A stretch of DNA of 64,000 nucleotides, taken from NCBI RefSeq assembly GCF_002021815.1, contig NZ_CP019952.1, positions 899,001 through 963,000 on the forward strand. Direction: 5' to 3'. The notes beneath the pieces are model-generated. The model did not search any database, was not told where the DNA came from, and was given only the letters and a program-made list of their open reading frames with translations. Of this stretch, positions 55,418 to 64,000 are shown piece after piece. Within the stretch, counting starts at the first letter, position 1. Every line of letters starts with the position of its first letter. The position numbers and the translations under genes are program-made. Origin of the DNA: Pseudomonas parafulva. Lineage in GTDB: Bacteria; Pseudomonadota; Gammaproteobacteria; Pseudomonadales; Pseudomonadaceae.

Positions 55418-57448
55418 TCATTGCTCCGTGTTGACCGGCAGCGGCGGATGCGGCTGGCCGAGGGGCAGGCGCAGGGTGAAACAGGTTCCCTGCCCAGGTG
55501 TGGAATGCACCTCCATCTGCCCCTTGTGGTTATTGGTGATGATGAAGTACGACACCGAAAGCCCAAGGCCGGTGCCCTGGCCGATTTCCTTGGTCGTGAA
55601 GAAAGGCTCGAAGGTGCGCTTGCGCACGGCTTCGGGCATGCCCACGCCATTGTCCTCCACCTGGATTTCTGCCCAGGGTGGCGCAAGCCGTGTGCGCAGG
55701 ATGATACGGCCTGGCTCGCAAGGTGCCGGGCGCTGGTGAATAGCCTGGGCGGCGTTCTTGAGCAGGTTGAGCAATACCTGCTCCAGTTCGTTGGCGGTGC
55801 AGGGCACAGGCCCCAGCGCCGGGTCGAACTGGCGCACGATAGCCTGGCCCTTGAAGTCGAAACCGATGGCCAGGTCGAAGTCGTTGCCTGCTATGTCCAC
55901 CGCCTGGTCGATCAGGGCAGGCAGGTCACAGGGCGCCAGTTCGCGCGTGCTGCGGCGGCTGAAACTGAGCATGTGGGTGACGATCTTGGCGGCCCTGGCC
56001 CCCGCTTGCTGGATGCCATCGAGCAACTGCGGCACTTCGCGGCTTTGCAGGTAGCCGTTGACCGTGGCCAGGTCGATCCCCAGCGCCTGGGCCTGCTCAA
56101 GATTGCGCGGTAGGTCGGGTGACAGGCGGCGGCGGATGTTCTGCACGTTGTGCAGGATGGCCCCGAGCGGGTTGTTGATTTCGTGGGCCATGCCGGCTGC
56201 CAGGCCTCCGACCGAGAGCATCTTTTCCGACTGCACCATCATCTCTTCGAGCGACAGGCGCTGGGTGATGTCATCGATCCGGATCACCACGCCCCGGCCT
56301 CCACCGCCGGTGAGCGGGTAGAAGGTCAATGCGTAATGCCGCGGCTCGTCATCCTTGTGCCAGGTGACACGGTCGATTTTTGCCACCCGGTGCCGCTCCA
56401 CCGTGTCCTTCAACTGTGGCAAGAAGGGTTTGAGTGGCGCGAAGGCCATGAACACCGGCTGGTTGAGCGCCTCGTTGAGGGTCGTGCCGGATAACGCCGT
56501 CGCCTCTTGATTCCACTGGGTCACATACAGCTGCTCATCCAAGGCGATCAGGGCCGAGGGCATGGAGTCGATGATGCTGTTCAGGTAGTTCTGAAAGCCT
56601 GTGAGCTTCTTCTCGATTTTGCTGCGCACCTGCACTTCGAGCTCGAGTTTGCGATTGGTATGGCGCGTTTCCTCGGCCAACCCCTGGGCCTGGTCGTAGG
56701 CGCTCTGGAACTCGTCCCGGGCACGCTTGAGCTGGTGCTCGCGGGCTTCGATGCGCGAGAGCATGGTATTGAAGGCATTGGCCAGGCTACCGATCTCGTC
56801 GTCGTTGCCGCGTTGGGCCCGCAGCGCATAGCTCTCCTCACGGGTGACCTGGCGGCTGAGTTCTTCGAGCTGGTTGATCGGTTGGGTGATCAGGCGTTTG
56901 ATCTGCCGGGCAATGAAGAGCCACAACAGCACACTGAACACCAGAATGGCCAGGCTTGCACTGAGCGTCCCGGTATAGAAGGCCGTGGGCAGTTCGCTGC
57001 TGGCCACCAGCAGCAAGTGCGCCGGCGGGCTACCGGCCCGCGGCAGGCGAATCAACTGCGTGCTGCGAAACTCCATGAATCGCCAGCCTTCTATGTTGCG
57101 AAAGCGCTTGGGCAGTGTCAGGGGGTCGCCATGCTGCAACTGGGCGAGCATGCGCCCGTCGCTGCCATACAAGGCGGCGGCGCGCAGCGGCGCATAGCTG
57201 TCCAGTTCATCGAGCAACGCCTGGGCCGAGGCGGAATCGTCTGCCGCGCGGGTCGACAGCTCGGGGTTGGAGACCAGCCGCCCGATGGTCTGAAGCGCTT
57301 GCGGTGCCATGCTTTCCTGGGTGATCCAGTAGGCGGCGCTGATGAAGGTCAGGTTCGCCACCAGCAAAATGGTCACCAGCAACACGAGCAAAGCTGCCAG
57401 CAGCTTCTGCCCGACGGGGAGGTTCTCCAGGCGTTGACGCAGCGTCAT
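55418..57448 (-). CDS. Sensor histidine kinase (HAMP-PAS-HisKA-HATPase)
   Basis: 676 residues. TM1 (about 15-38), a periplasmic sensor of about 120 residues, TM2 (about 160-182), HAMP (about 183-240), coiled coil, PAS (about 290-400), then HisKA with phospho-acceptor His422 (MAHEINNPL) and HATPase with NLLKNAAQAI, DNGVGM and GTGLGLS. There is no receiver domain and no response regulator gene adjacent, so it is an orphan. It is immediately upstream of the corrinoid adenosyltransferase. ATG at 57446-57448 was chosen over TTG 57454. The signal is unknown. Confidence 0.92.
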   Translation of the reverse strand: MTLRQRLENLPVGQKLLAALLVLLVTILLVANLTFISAAYWITQESMAPQALQTIGRLVSNPELSTRAADDSASAQALLDELDSYAPLRAAALYGSDGRMLAQLQHGDPLTLPKRFRNIEGWRFMEFRSTQLIRLPRAGSPPAHLLLVASSELPTAFYTGTLSASLAILVFSVLLWLFIARQIKRLITQPINQLEELSRQVTREESYALRAQRGNDDEIGSLANAFNTMLSRIEAREHQLKRARDEFQSAYDQAQGLAEETRHTNRKLELEVQVRSKIEKKLTGFQNYLNSIIDSMPSALIALDEQLYVTQWNQEATALSGTTLNEALNQPVFMAFAPLKPFLPQLKDTVERHRVAKIDRVTWHKDDEPRHYALTFYPLTGGGGRGVVIRIDDITQRLSLEEMMVQSEKMLSVGGLAAGMAHEINNPLGAILHNVQNIRRRLSPDLPRNLEQAQALGIDLATVNGYLQSREVPQLLDGIQQAGARAAKIVTHMLSFSRRSTRELAPCDLPALIDQAVDIAGNDFDLAIGFDFKGQAIVRQFDPALGPVPCTANELEQVLLNLLKNAAQAIHQRPAPCEPGRIILRTRLAPPWAEIQVEDNGVGMPEAVRKRTFEPFFTTKEIGQGTGLGLSVSYFIITNNHKGQMEVHSTPGQGTCFTLRLPLGQPHPPLPVNTEQ

Positions 57449-57484
57449 GGGCAAGGCGATGTCCGTGTGGGTTCAAGGGCCGCG

Positions 57485-58489
<1,005 letters not shown>

Positions 58490-58501
58490 GGGAGAGTAAC
58501 C

Positions 58502-58987
58502 ATGCCTTCGTTCGACGTGGTATCGGAACTGGACAAGCACGAAGTGCAGAACGCGGTCGACAATGCCATCAAGGAGCTCGACCGCCGCTACGACCTCAAG
58601 GGCAAGGGCAGCTTCGAGTTCAAGGACAAAGAGCAGACCGTCATGCTCACCGCCGAGGAAGAGTTCCAGCTCGAGGCGATGCTCGAAATCCTGCGCCTGG
58701 CCCTGGTCAAGCGCAAGATCGACGTCAAGTGCCTGGAGACCAAGGACCCCTATGCGTCCGGCAAGGAGAAAAAGCAGGAGGCCAAGTTCCGCGAGGGCAT
58801 CGACAAAGACCTGGCGAAAAAGATCGTCGCCACCATCAAGGATGGCAAGCTCAAGGTCCAGGCCGCCATTCAGGGCGAGCAGGTACGGGTTACCGGCAAG
58901 AAGCGCGATGATCTGCAGGAAGCCATCGCCTTGCTGCGTACCAAGGAATTCGACATGCCGCTGCAGTTCAACAACTTCCGCGACTGA
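58502..58987 (+). CDS. yajQ: YajQ family nucleotide-binding protein
   Basis: 161 residues with two ferredoxin-like half-domains; the motif [20 protein letters not shown] is the family's signature start. YajQ homologues bind nucleotides or tRNA, and the Xanthomonas and Pseudomonas members have been reported as cyclic-di-GMP effectors. GGGAGAG lies six nt before ATG 58502. The open frame upstream (from 57887) is antisense panE and rejected. Its leader holds a terminator-like hairpin. Confidence 0.94.
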   Translation: MPSFDVVSELDKHEVQNAVDNAIKELDRRYDLKGKGSFEFKDKEQTVMLTAEEEFQLEAMLEILRLALVKRKIDVKCLETKDPYASGKEKKQEAKFREGIDKDLAKKIVATIKDGKLKVQAAIQGEQVRVTGKKRDDLQEAIALLRTKEFDMPLQFNNFRD

Positions 58988-59098
58988 CCCGGGCCGCCGG
59001 AACCCCCATGCAGTTGCGGCTGTCCATGGGGGCCTGGCCGCTGAAATGCAGGCGGCCCGACGTATTGTGCAATCGCCGCTCGGCATCAGGAGATGAAT

Positions 59099-59941
59099 AT
59101 GGATTTGAGTGCTGAAGTCGATCAGCTGGTCCGCCAATCCGAAACCTGGATTCCCATGATCATGGCGTACGGCAGCCGCCTGCTGCTGGCGCTGGTGACC
59201 CTTGCCATTGGCTGGTGGGTGACCAACATCGTCAGCGACCGGCTGGCAAGGCTCGTGGGCCTTAAAGTTCACGACCCAGCGCTGCAGAACTTCATTCGCA
59301 CGCTGGCCAACATCGTGCTGAAGATCCTGCTGGCCATCAGCGTGGCCTCGATGATCGGTATCGAGACGACCTCCTTCGTGGCGGCCATCGGTGGTGCCAC
59401 CCTGGCCATCGGCCTGGCGCTGCAAGGCAGCCTGGCGAACTTCGCAGGCGGCGTCCTGATCCTGCTGTTCCGCCCGTTCCGCCTCGGTGACTGGATCGAG
59501 GCCCAGGGCGTAAGTGGTACCGTGGACAGCATCCAGATCTTCCACACGGTGCTGCGGACCGGCGACAACAAGACCGTGATCCTGCCCAACGGCTCCCTGT
59601 CCAACGGGATCATCACCAACACCAACCGCCAACCTACCCGCAAGGTGGTGTTCGACGTGGGGGTGGACTACGAGGCTGACCTGCAGAAGGCGCGCAACGT
59701 CCTACTGGAACTGGCCCAAGACCCACGTGTGCTGGCCGACCCCGCCCCTGTGGCGGTGGTGTCCACCCTGGGTGACAGCTCGATCACCGTCTCGCTGCGT
59801 CTATGGACAAAGACCTCGGACTACTGGGACGTGATCTTCATGCTCAACGAGCAGGCGCGTGACCGTTTGAAGGCAGAGGGGATCGACATTCCATTCCCGC
59901 AGCGGGTCATTCGCGTGGTGCAGGAAACGGCCGCGCAGTAA
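59099..59941 (+). CDS. mscS: Small-conductance mechanosensitive channel MscS
   Basis: 280 residues. Three transmembrane helices (about 20-45, 60-80, 88-120). The pore-lining TM3 carries the Gly/Ala pattern ALQGSLANFAGGVLILLF, followed by the cytoplasmic vestibule (FRLGDWIEAQGVSG, ILPNGSLSNGIITN). It opens on osmotic downshock. ATG 59099 is preferred over 59093 because AGGAG directly abuts the earlier codon but is six nt from the later one. Confidence 0.93.
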   Translation: MDLSAEVDQLVRQSETWIPMIMAYGSRLLLALVTLAIGWWVTNIVSDRLARLVGLKVHDPALQNFIRTLANIVLKILLAISVASMIGIETTSFVAAIGGATLAIGLALQGSLANFAGGVLILLFRPFRLGDWIEAQGVSGTVDSIQIFHTVLRTGDNKTVILPNGSLSNGIITNTNRQPTRKVVFDVGVDYEADLQKARNVLLELAQDPRVLADPAPVAVVSTLGDSSITVSLRLWTKTSDYWDVIFMLNEQARDRLKAEGIDIPFPQRVIRVVQETAAQ

Positions 59942-59968
59942 GACCTCAGCGCAGGCTGGCATCGATCG

Positions 59969-60029
59969 AGCCCGCCCTGCGGGTTCAGCAGCGTCCTTCA
60001 GAGGGCCTGCTGGGCGCGCAGGGCGGGCT
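59969..60029 (+). terminator. Long hairpin after mscS
   Basis: AGCCCGCCCTGCG pairs with CGCAGGGCGGGCT (13 bp), extended inside by CAGCAG/CTGCTG. There is no T tract, and it lies 28 nt after mscS. It may be a terminator or mRNA end stabiliser. Confidence 0.6.
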
Positions 60030-60133
60030 TCGTTGCTCAAGGCGCTCAATGGACGCGCGCTTACACTTGCTCACAGTCAGTCATTGCGATTTCTGGCATA
60101 TAGCCTCGTTCCCCGTCATCTTCGTAAACCATC

Positions 60134-61378
60134 ATGAAACCACTGCTGTACATCACCCCGTTGCGGGCCTTGTTGTTCGGCCTGACTCTCGCACTGTTCG
60201 AACTGCTGACCTACCTGGCCAGCGACGCCGTCATGCCGGCGATGCCCGTTGTGGTGGGCGAGCTCAAGGCCGGCCCCGAATACATTCCACATGCGCTCAA
60301 TCTCTATCTGCTCGGTGGCGTCTTGCTGCAATGGCTGATCGGGCCGTTGGCCGACCGCTATGGCCGCCGACCGCTGCTGCTCATAGGTTGCGCATTCTTC
60401 GGCCTGGCGTGCCTGGGCACCTTCTGGGTCCATGACATCGGCCTGTTCAACCTGCTGCGTCTGCTGCAAGGCATCGGGCTAGGGTTCGTGGTCACGGTCA
60501 GTTACCCCGCACTCAACGAGGCATTCAGCGAGGCGGATGCCGTGCGCATGATGGCCCTGCTAGCCAATATCGCCTTGCTTTCGCCACTGCTGGGGCCTTT
60601 GGTGGGGACGTTATTGCTGCAATGGCTGGACTGGCGCTGGTTGTTCGTGGCGTTCGCCATTGGCGCCGTGGTCGCCTGGTTGCTTCTGTATCGGTTGATG
60701 CCCGAAACCCTGGGGGTGGAGCGGCGCGACGGCTCGCGCCTGGCCTTTACCCCGATCCACCTGCTGCCCTTGCTGGCCGGATACGGGCAGCTGCTGTCGA
60801 ACCGACGCTTCGTCGCCGGGAGCGCCGCCCTGGGCCTGGTTGGCCTGCCATTGATCGGCTGGATTGGCCTGTCCCCGGTGCTGCTCATCCACGATGAGGG
60901 GCTAAGCACGCTCGCCTATGCCCTGTGGCAGTTGCCGGTGTTCGGCGGGCTGATTCTGGGCAACCTGATCATCAACCACATTGCCGACCGTTATCCGCTG
61001 CCGACATTGGTGCGCGGTGCGCTGTGGCCGTATGTGGCCGGGCTTTGCCTGATGGTGGTGGCAACCTGGGTATGGCCGAGCGTCATCAGCCTGGTGGCGG
61101 GCCTGTCGCTCTACGCACTGGGCCTGGGTGTCGCCAATGCCGTGCTCTATCGCATGACATTGTTCGCCAGCACGCAAAGCAAAGGCCTGGTCTCGGCCAT
61201 GCTCGGCATGATCACCATTGCGCTGCTGGGATTGGGCGGGGCTCTGCTGGCCATGATTGGTGCCGGTGCCAGCCTTTTGCACTTTGCCGTGGCGGCCGGT
61301 GTGGCAGGGGGGGTGGCCCTTTGCCCGCTGTGGTCGCTGTTGAGGGGGCGCAGTGCCCAAGCGACTATGATGCCTTAG
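60134..61378 (+). CDS. MFS multidrug exporter, MdfA-like
   Basis: 414 residues with 12 predicted transmembrane helices. It aligns well with E. coli MdfA by eye, including the acidic residue in TM1 (LFELLTYLASD, Glu23), which in MdfA is needed for cationic drug recognition, and the motif A sequence GPLADRYGRRP. RLLQGIGLGFVVTVSY corresponds to TM4-5. Proton-driven export of lipophilic compounds is likely. It converges with ampG. A weak ribosome site precedes the ATG. Confidence 0.87.
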   Translation: MKPLLYITPLRALLFGLTLALFELLTYLASDAVMPAMPVVVGELKAGPEYIPHALNLYLLGGVLLQWLIGPLADRYGRRPLLLIGCAFFGLACLGTFWVHDIGLFNLLRLLQGIGLGFVVTVSYPALNEAFSEADAVRMMALLANIALLSPLLGPLVGTLLLQWLDWRWLFVAFAIGAVVAWLLLYRLMPETLGVERRDGSRLAFTPIHLLPLLAGYGQLLSNRRFVAGSAALGLVGLPLIGWIGLSPVLLIHDEGLSTLAYALWQLPVFGGLILGNLIINHIADRYPLPTLVRGALWPYVAGLCLMVVATWVWPSVISLVAGLSLYALGLGVANAVLYRMTLFASTQSKGLVSAMLGMITIALLGLGGALLAMIGAGASLLHFAVAAGVAGGVALCPLWSLLRGRSAQATMMP

Positions 61379-61390
61379 GTCGATACACAG

Positions 61391-61408
61391 GCCTTGCCCT
61401 TGCAAGGC
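61391..61408. terminator. Small hairpin between convergent mdfA-like gene and ampG
   Basis: GCCTTGC, 4-nt loop, GCAAGGC in the 37-nt gap between two convergent stops. There is no T tract, so its role as terminator is tentative. Confidence 0.4.
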
Positions 61409-61415
61409 ATGCTGT

Positions 61416-62963
61416 TCAGGGCTGCTCGCGGGCCGGGGCAGGCTGGCTTGCCGGCTGGCCGGGCGTGCCGTCCTGGCGCCACTGCAAGGCGATCAGGATC
61501 AAGGTCGGCACCCCAAGCAGCGCGGTGATCAGGAAGAAATCGTGGTACCCGAACTTCTCCACCATGACACCGGAATAGCCGCCGATCAGGCGTGGCAGCA
61601 GCAACATGATCGAGCTCAGCAGCGCATACTGGGTGGCCGAGAACTTGAGGTTGGTCAGGCTCGACAGGTAGGCGACAAAGGCTGAAGTCGCCATGCCTGA
61701 GCTGAAGTTGTCCAGGGAAATGGTCACCACCAGCATTTCCAGGTTCGGGCCCATGTCCGCCAGCATCAGGAACAGAATGTTGGTGCCGGCAGATGCTACG
61801 CCACCGATGAACAGGATGGGCATGATGCCGAAGCGCACGATGAGCAAGCCACCCACACCGGCGCCCACCAAGGTCATGATCAGGCCGAAAATCTTGCTGA
61901 CACTGGCGATCTGGTCCTTGGTAAAGCCCATGTCGATGTAGAACACGTTGGCCATGACGCCCATCACCGTGTCAGACATGCGGTAGGTGGCGATCAGGCC
62001 GAGCAGCAGCAGGGCTTGCCAGCGGTAGCGCACGATGAAGTCATTGATGGGCGTGAGCACCGGCGCGAGGCCGCGGCGGCCAAGGCTCGACAGGCAAGCC
62101 CAGGACAGCAGCACGTACAGGATCAAGCGCAGGAAGGCGCGGTCTTCGAGCAGCAGGTCCAGGGGCGTGGCGTCGCCCGAGATCACGCTCGACCAGCCCG
62201 TATTGAACATCTGCGTGAAGCTGGCCGGCACCGACACCAGCAGGATGATGAGCACGAACACCGAGGCCAACTGGTGGGCCAACCCGTAGCGGGCTGCCGA
62301 CAGTTGAGTGCGCAGGGGCACGGGCGGTTCACGCATGACCAGGGTCGTGAACAGGGCTGGGAGCATCATGACTGCGAACATGACATAGGTGCCGGCCCAC
62401 GCCTTGTGCAGGTAGCTGAACCCGGTGGAGCCAAACCATTCTGCAAAGAACAGTGCGCCGGCCGTGGCGAGCAGGGCGGCGACGCGATAACCGGCCATGT
62501 AGCTGGCGGCCAGGGCCGCCTGGCGTTGGTCATCGGCGATTTCCAGGCGGTAGGCATCCACGGCGATATCCTGGGTAGCCGAGGCAAAGGCCACCAGGAC
62601 GGCCAGGGCGATCAGCCAGGAGAGGTGCTGTTGCGGGTCGCACAGGCTCATCCCGACCAGGCCCACCACGACCAGTGCCTGGGACAGCAGCAGCCAGGAA
62701 CGGCGACGCCCCATCCCGCCCAGAAGCGGTAAACGCCATTGGTCCAGCAGCGGCGACCACACCCATTTGAAGGCATAGGCCAGGCCGATAAGGCTGGCAT
62801 AGCCGATGGTTTCCCTGGCTACGCCGGCTTCGCGCAACCATACGGAGAGGGTCGAGAACACCAGCATGTAAGGCAGGCCGGCCGCGAAGCCGAGCAGCAA
62901 AAGCACCAGGGTTGACGGGCTGGCATAAGCAGCAAGCGCAGCGCGCCAGGTTTTACGGGGCAT
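61416..62963 (-). CDS. ampG: Muropeptide permease AmpG
   Basis: 515 residues with about 14 transmembrane helices. It imports GlcNAc-anhydroMurNAc peptides for peptidoglycan recycling, and in pseudomonads this feeds AmpR-controlled beta-lactamase induction. Family motifs: FAAGLPYMLVFSTLSVWLRE, ATQDIAVDAYRLE and DNFSSGMATSAFVAYLSSLT. It is longer than a standard 12-helix MFS protein, as expected for AmpG. Positioned on the minus strand, convergent with the MFS exporter. Confidence 0.94.
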   Translation of the reverse strand: MPRKTWRAALAAYASPSTLVLLLLGFAAGLPYMLVFSTLSVWLREAGVARETIGYASLIGLAYAFKWVWSPLLDQWRLPLLGGMGRRRSWLLLSQALVVVGLVGMSLCDPQQHLSWLIALAVLVAFASATQDIAVDAYRLEIADDQRQAALAASYMAGYRVAALLATAGALFFAEWFGSTGFSYLHKAWAGTYVMFAVMMLPALFTTLVMREPPVPLRTQLSAARYGLAHQLASVFVLIILLVSVPASFTQMFNTGWSSVISGDATPLDLLLEDRAFLRLILYVLLSWACLSSLGRRGLAPVLTPINDFIVRYRWQALLLLGLIATYRMSDTVMGVMANVFYIDMGFTKDQIASVSKIFGLIMTLVGAGVGGLLIVRFGIMPILFIGGVASAGTNILFLMLADMGPNLEMLVVTISLDNFSSGMATSAFVAYLSSLTNLKFSATQYALLSSIMLLLPRLIGGYSGVMVEKFGYHDFFLITALLGVPTLILIALQWRQDGTPGQPASQPAPAREQP

Positions 62964-63005
62964 GGACCAACATCTGCCTCAAGTTTCCAGGACAAAGCGC
63001 GCACT

Positions 63006-63359
63006 CTAACCGCTGTGCTCCATCGGGCGCCAGCCATGGCGCGTCATATCCACGCGATTGTTGGCCACCTGCACACCTTCGGCACGCAAACGGGCCCGTT
63101 GCTCATCGCCCGATGGCGTACCCGAAGGCAGGCTCAGGCGACCACCTGCGCCCAGCACCCGATGCCAGGGCAAGCGCGTGCCCTGGGGCAGTTGCGACAG
63201 TGTGCGTCCCACCCACCGTGCGGCTTTGCCAAGCCCGGCAAGCTCGGCCAATTGGCCATAGCTCACCACCTGCCCGGCAGGCACCTGGCCGAGCACTGAA
63301 TAAAGTGCCATCCGTCGGCCCTCTGCAGTTTCCAAGGTATGACCCATCGCGTCGGACAC
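63006..63359 (-). CDS. Alkyltransferase-like protein (Atl/YbaZ type)
   Basis: About 117 residues with the O6-alkylguanine-DNA alkyltransferase C-terminal fold (PAGQVVSYGQLAELAGLGKAAR, VGRTLSQLP). The active-site motif is PWHR, with Trp65 in place of the catalytic Cys of PCHR, so it cannot transfer alkyl groups. Atl proteins bind O6-alkylguanine lesions and route them to nucleotide-excision repair. GTG at 63357-63359 is preceded by GGGAGGG at 4-6 nt; a downstream ATG at 63345 and an upstream ATG are less likely. Confidence 0.9.
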   Translation of the reverse strand: MSDAMGHTLETAEGRRMALYSVLGQVPAGQVVSYGQLAELAGLGKAARWVGRTLSQLPQGTRLPWHRVLGAGGRLSLPSGTPSGDEQRARLRAEGVQVANNRVDMTRHGWRPMEHSG

Positions 63360-63509
63360 CAGACCCTCCCTGGGGTGTAGATGAAACCTGACCAGCGGCC
63401 AGTAAATGAGAGTGGAACTCATCGGCACATTGCAGGTCTTTGCTTGCTCTTGCCGGTTGCATCTGGATAATGCCCGGTTTTCTCGCCAAATCGAACCTGT
63501 AGCCTGCTT

Positions 63510-64000
63510 ATGTCCCTCAAATTACTGCTGTCATTGCTTGCCGCGTCCTGCTGCGCATCCCCGGCGATTGCCGATACCGTCTGGATGAAGAACGGCGACC
63601 GTCTGAGCGGCAAGATCAAGGTGTTCGACGGCGGCAAGCTGTTGCTCGAGACGCCTTACGGCGGTTCGATCGCCTTGGACTGGAAACAGGTCAAGACCCT
63701 GGAAAGCGACCAGGAGCTGCTGGTCAAGCAGGATGCCTACTCTGGCGAGAAGGCCAAGTCGCTCAAGGCAGCCGAGGCCGGCAAGGTGACCCTGGCCAAC
63801 GGCGAGGCACCCAAGACGGTGGACCTGGCGAGCATCGAGCAGATAATGAAGCCCAAGCCGGTGGTCGAGGACCTGGTCTGGAAAGGCAATGTCGATGTGG
63901 CGCTGGACTACAAGCGGGCCGAGAACGACACCGACGACTACGACGTCAGTTTCAAGACTACTGCGCGTCATGGGCGCTGGCGTCATAACGCCGAAGGCGA
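63510..64000 (+). CDS. DUF481 family outer-membrane protein, N-terminal part
   Basis: An open frame from ATG 63510 to the window edge, at least 163 codons. A Sec signal peptide (MSLKLLLSLLAASCCASPAIA, about 21 residues, shown here shortened in meaning by its Leu/Ala core) precedes TVWMKNGDRLSGKI and a repeat-rich beta segment. WKGNVDVALDYKRAEND begins the DUF481 beta-barrel-like domain. The family includes YdiY, annotated as salt-induced outer-membrane protein. The C-terminus is outside the window. Confidence 0.85.
   Translation, partial: MSLKLLLSLLAASCCASPAIADTVWMKNGDRLSGKIKVFDGGKLLLETPYGGSIALDWKQVKTLESDQELLVKQDAYSGEKAKSLKAAEAGKVTLANGEAPKTVDLASIEQIMKPKPVVEDLVWKGNVDVALDYKRAENDTDDYDVSFKTTARHGRWRHNAEG

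Overview
The window reads as chromosomal DNA of a Pseudomonas of the P. putida group. The evidence is high G+C, the fused cysNC gene, methionine gamma-lyase beside an Lrp-type regulator, tryptophanyl-tRNA synthetase with a long C-terminal extension, a MutT/ThiE fusion, and gene order typical of pseudomonads. It is almost entirely core genome. I see no rRNA or tRNA gene, CRISPR array, prophage or complete insertion sequence. The only structural RNA gene recognised is rnpB.

Layout, 0-20.5 kb. A clipped minus-strand gene (possibly rhlB) and a small carboxylesterase precede a general amino-acid ABC transporter (aapJQMP) with a near-consensus sigma-54 promoter upstream. Next come algW, a NIF3-like gene and the sulfate-activation pair cysD/cysNC, whose spacer is filled by an inverted-repeat element. 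Between cysNC and the mdeR/mdeA pair lies a roughly 1.5-kb A+T-richer accessory patch: a 50-codon ORF overlapping a 159-codon immunity-like gene, a gene remnant, and a non-autonomous IS (MITE) with CTAG flanks that ends at the mdeR stop codon. Then follow zapG, a hydrolase, trpS, zapE, a GlxA-type regulator and a Tas-like aldo/keto reductase.

Layout, 20.5-30.5 kb. rplM-rpsI, the cytochrome bc1 genes (petABC) and sspAB run on the plus strand. The envelope cluster dolP-diaA/gmhA-yraN-lpoA runs on the minus strand, divergent from rsmI, and rnpB follows rsmI.

Layout, 30.7-48.7 kb. This is a complete dcw (division and cell wall) cluster: mraZ-rsmH-ftsL-ftsI-murE-murF-mraY-murD-ftsW-murG-murC-ddlB-ftsQ-ftsA-ftsZ-lpxC. 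Most junctions overlap by 1-11 nt. A strong sigma-70 type promoter and three MraZ-type TGGGN repeats precede mraZ. Together these genes make lipid II, polymerise and cross-link septal peptidoglycan, build the Z ring, and start lipid A synthesis.

Layout, 48.7-64 kb. dciA, secA, argJ, the mutT fusion, a corrinoid adenosyltransferase, an orphan sensor kinase, panE, yajQ, mscS, an MdfA-like exporter, ampG, an alkyltransferase-like gene and the start of a DUF481 gene. AmpG (muropeptide recycling), LpoA (PBP1A activator), ZapE/ZapG and the dcw genes make this a strongly envelope- and division-oriented chromosomal segment. Several intrinsic-terminator-like hairpins sit 12-41 nt upstream of start codons (zapE, sspA, argJ, yajQ). 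That of yajQ lies inside its likely leader and is the best candidate for undescribed regulation here.
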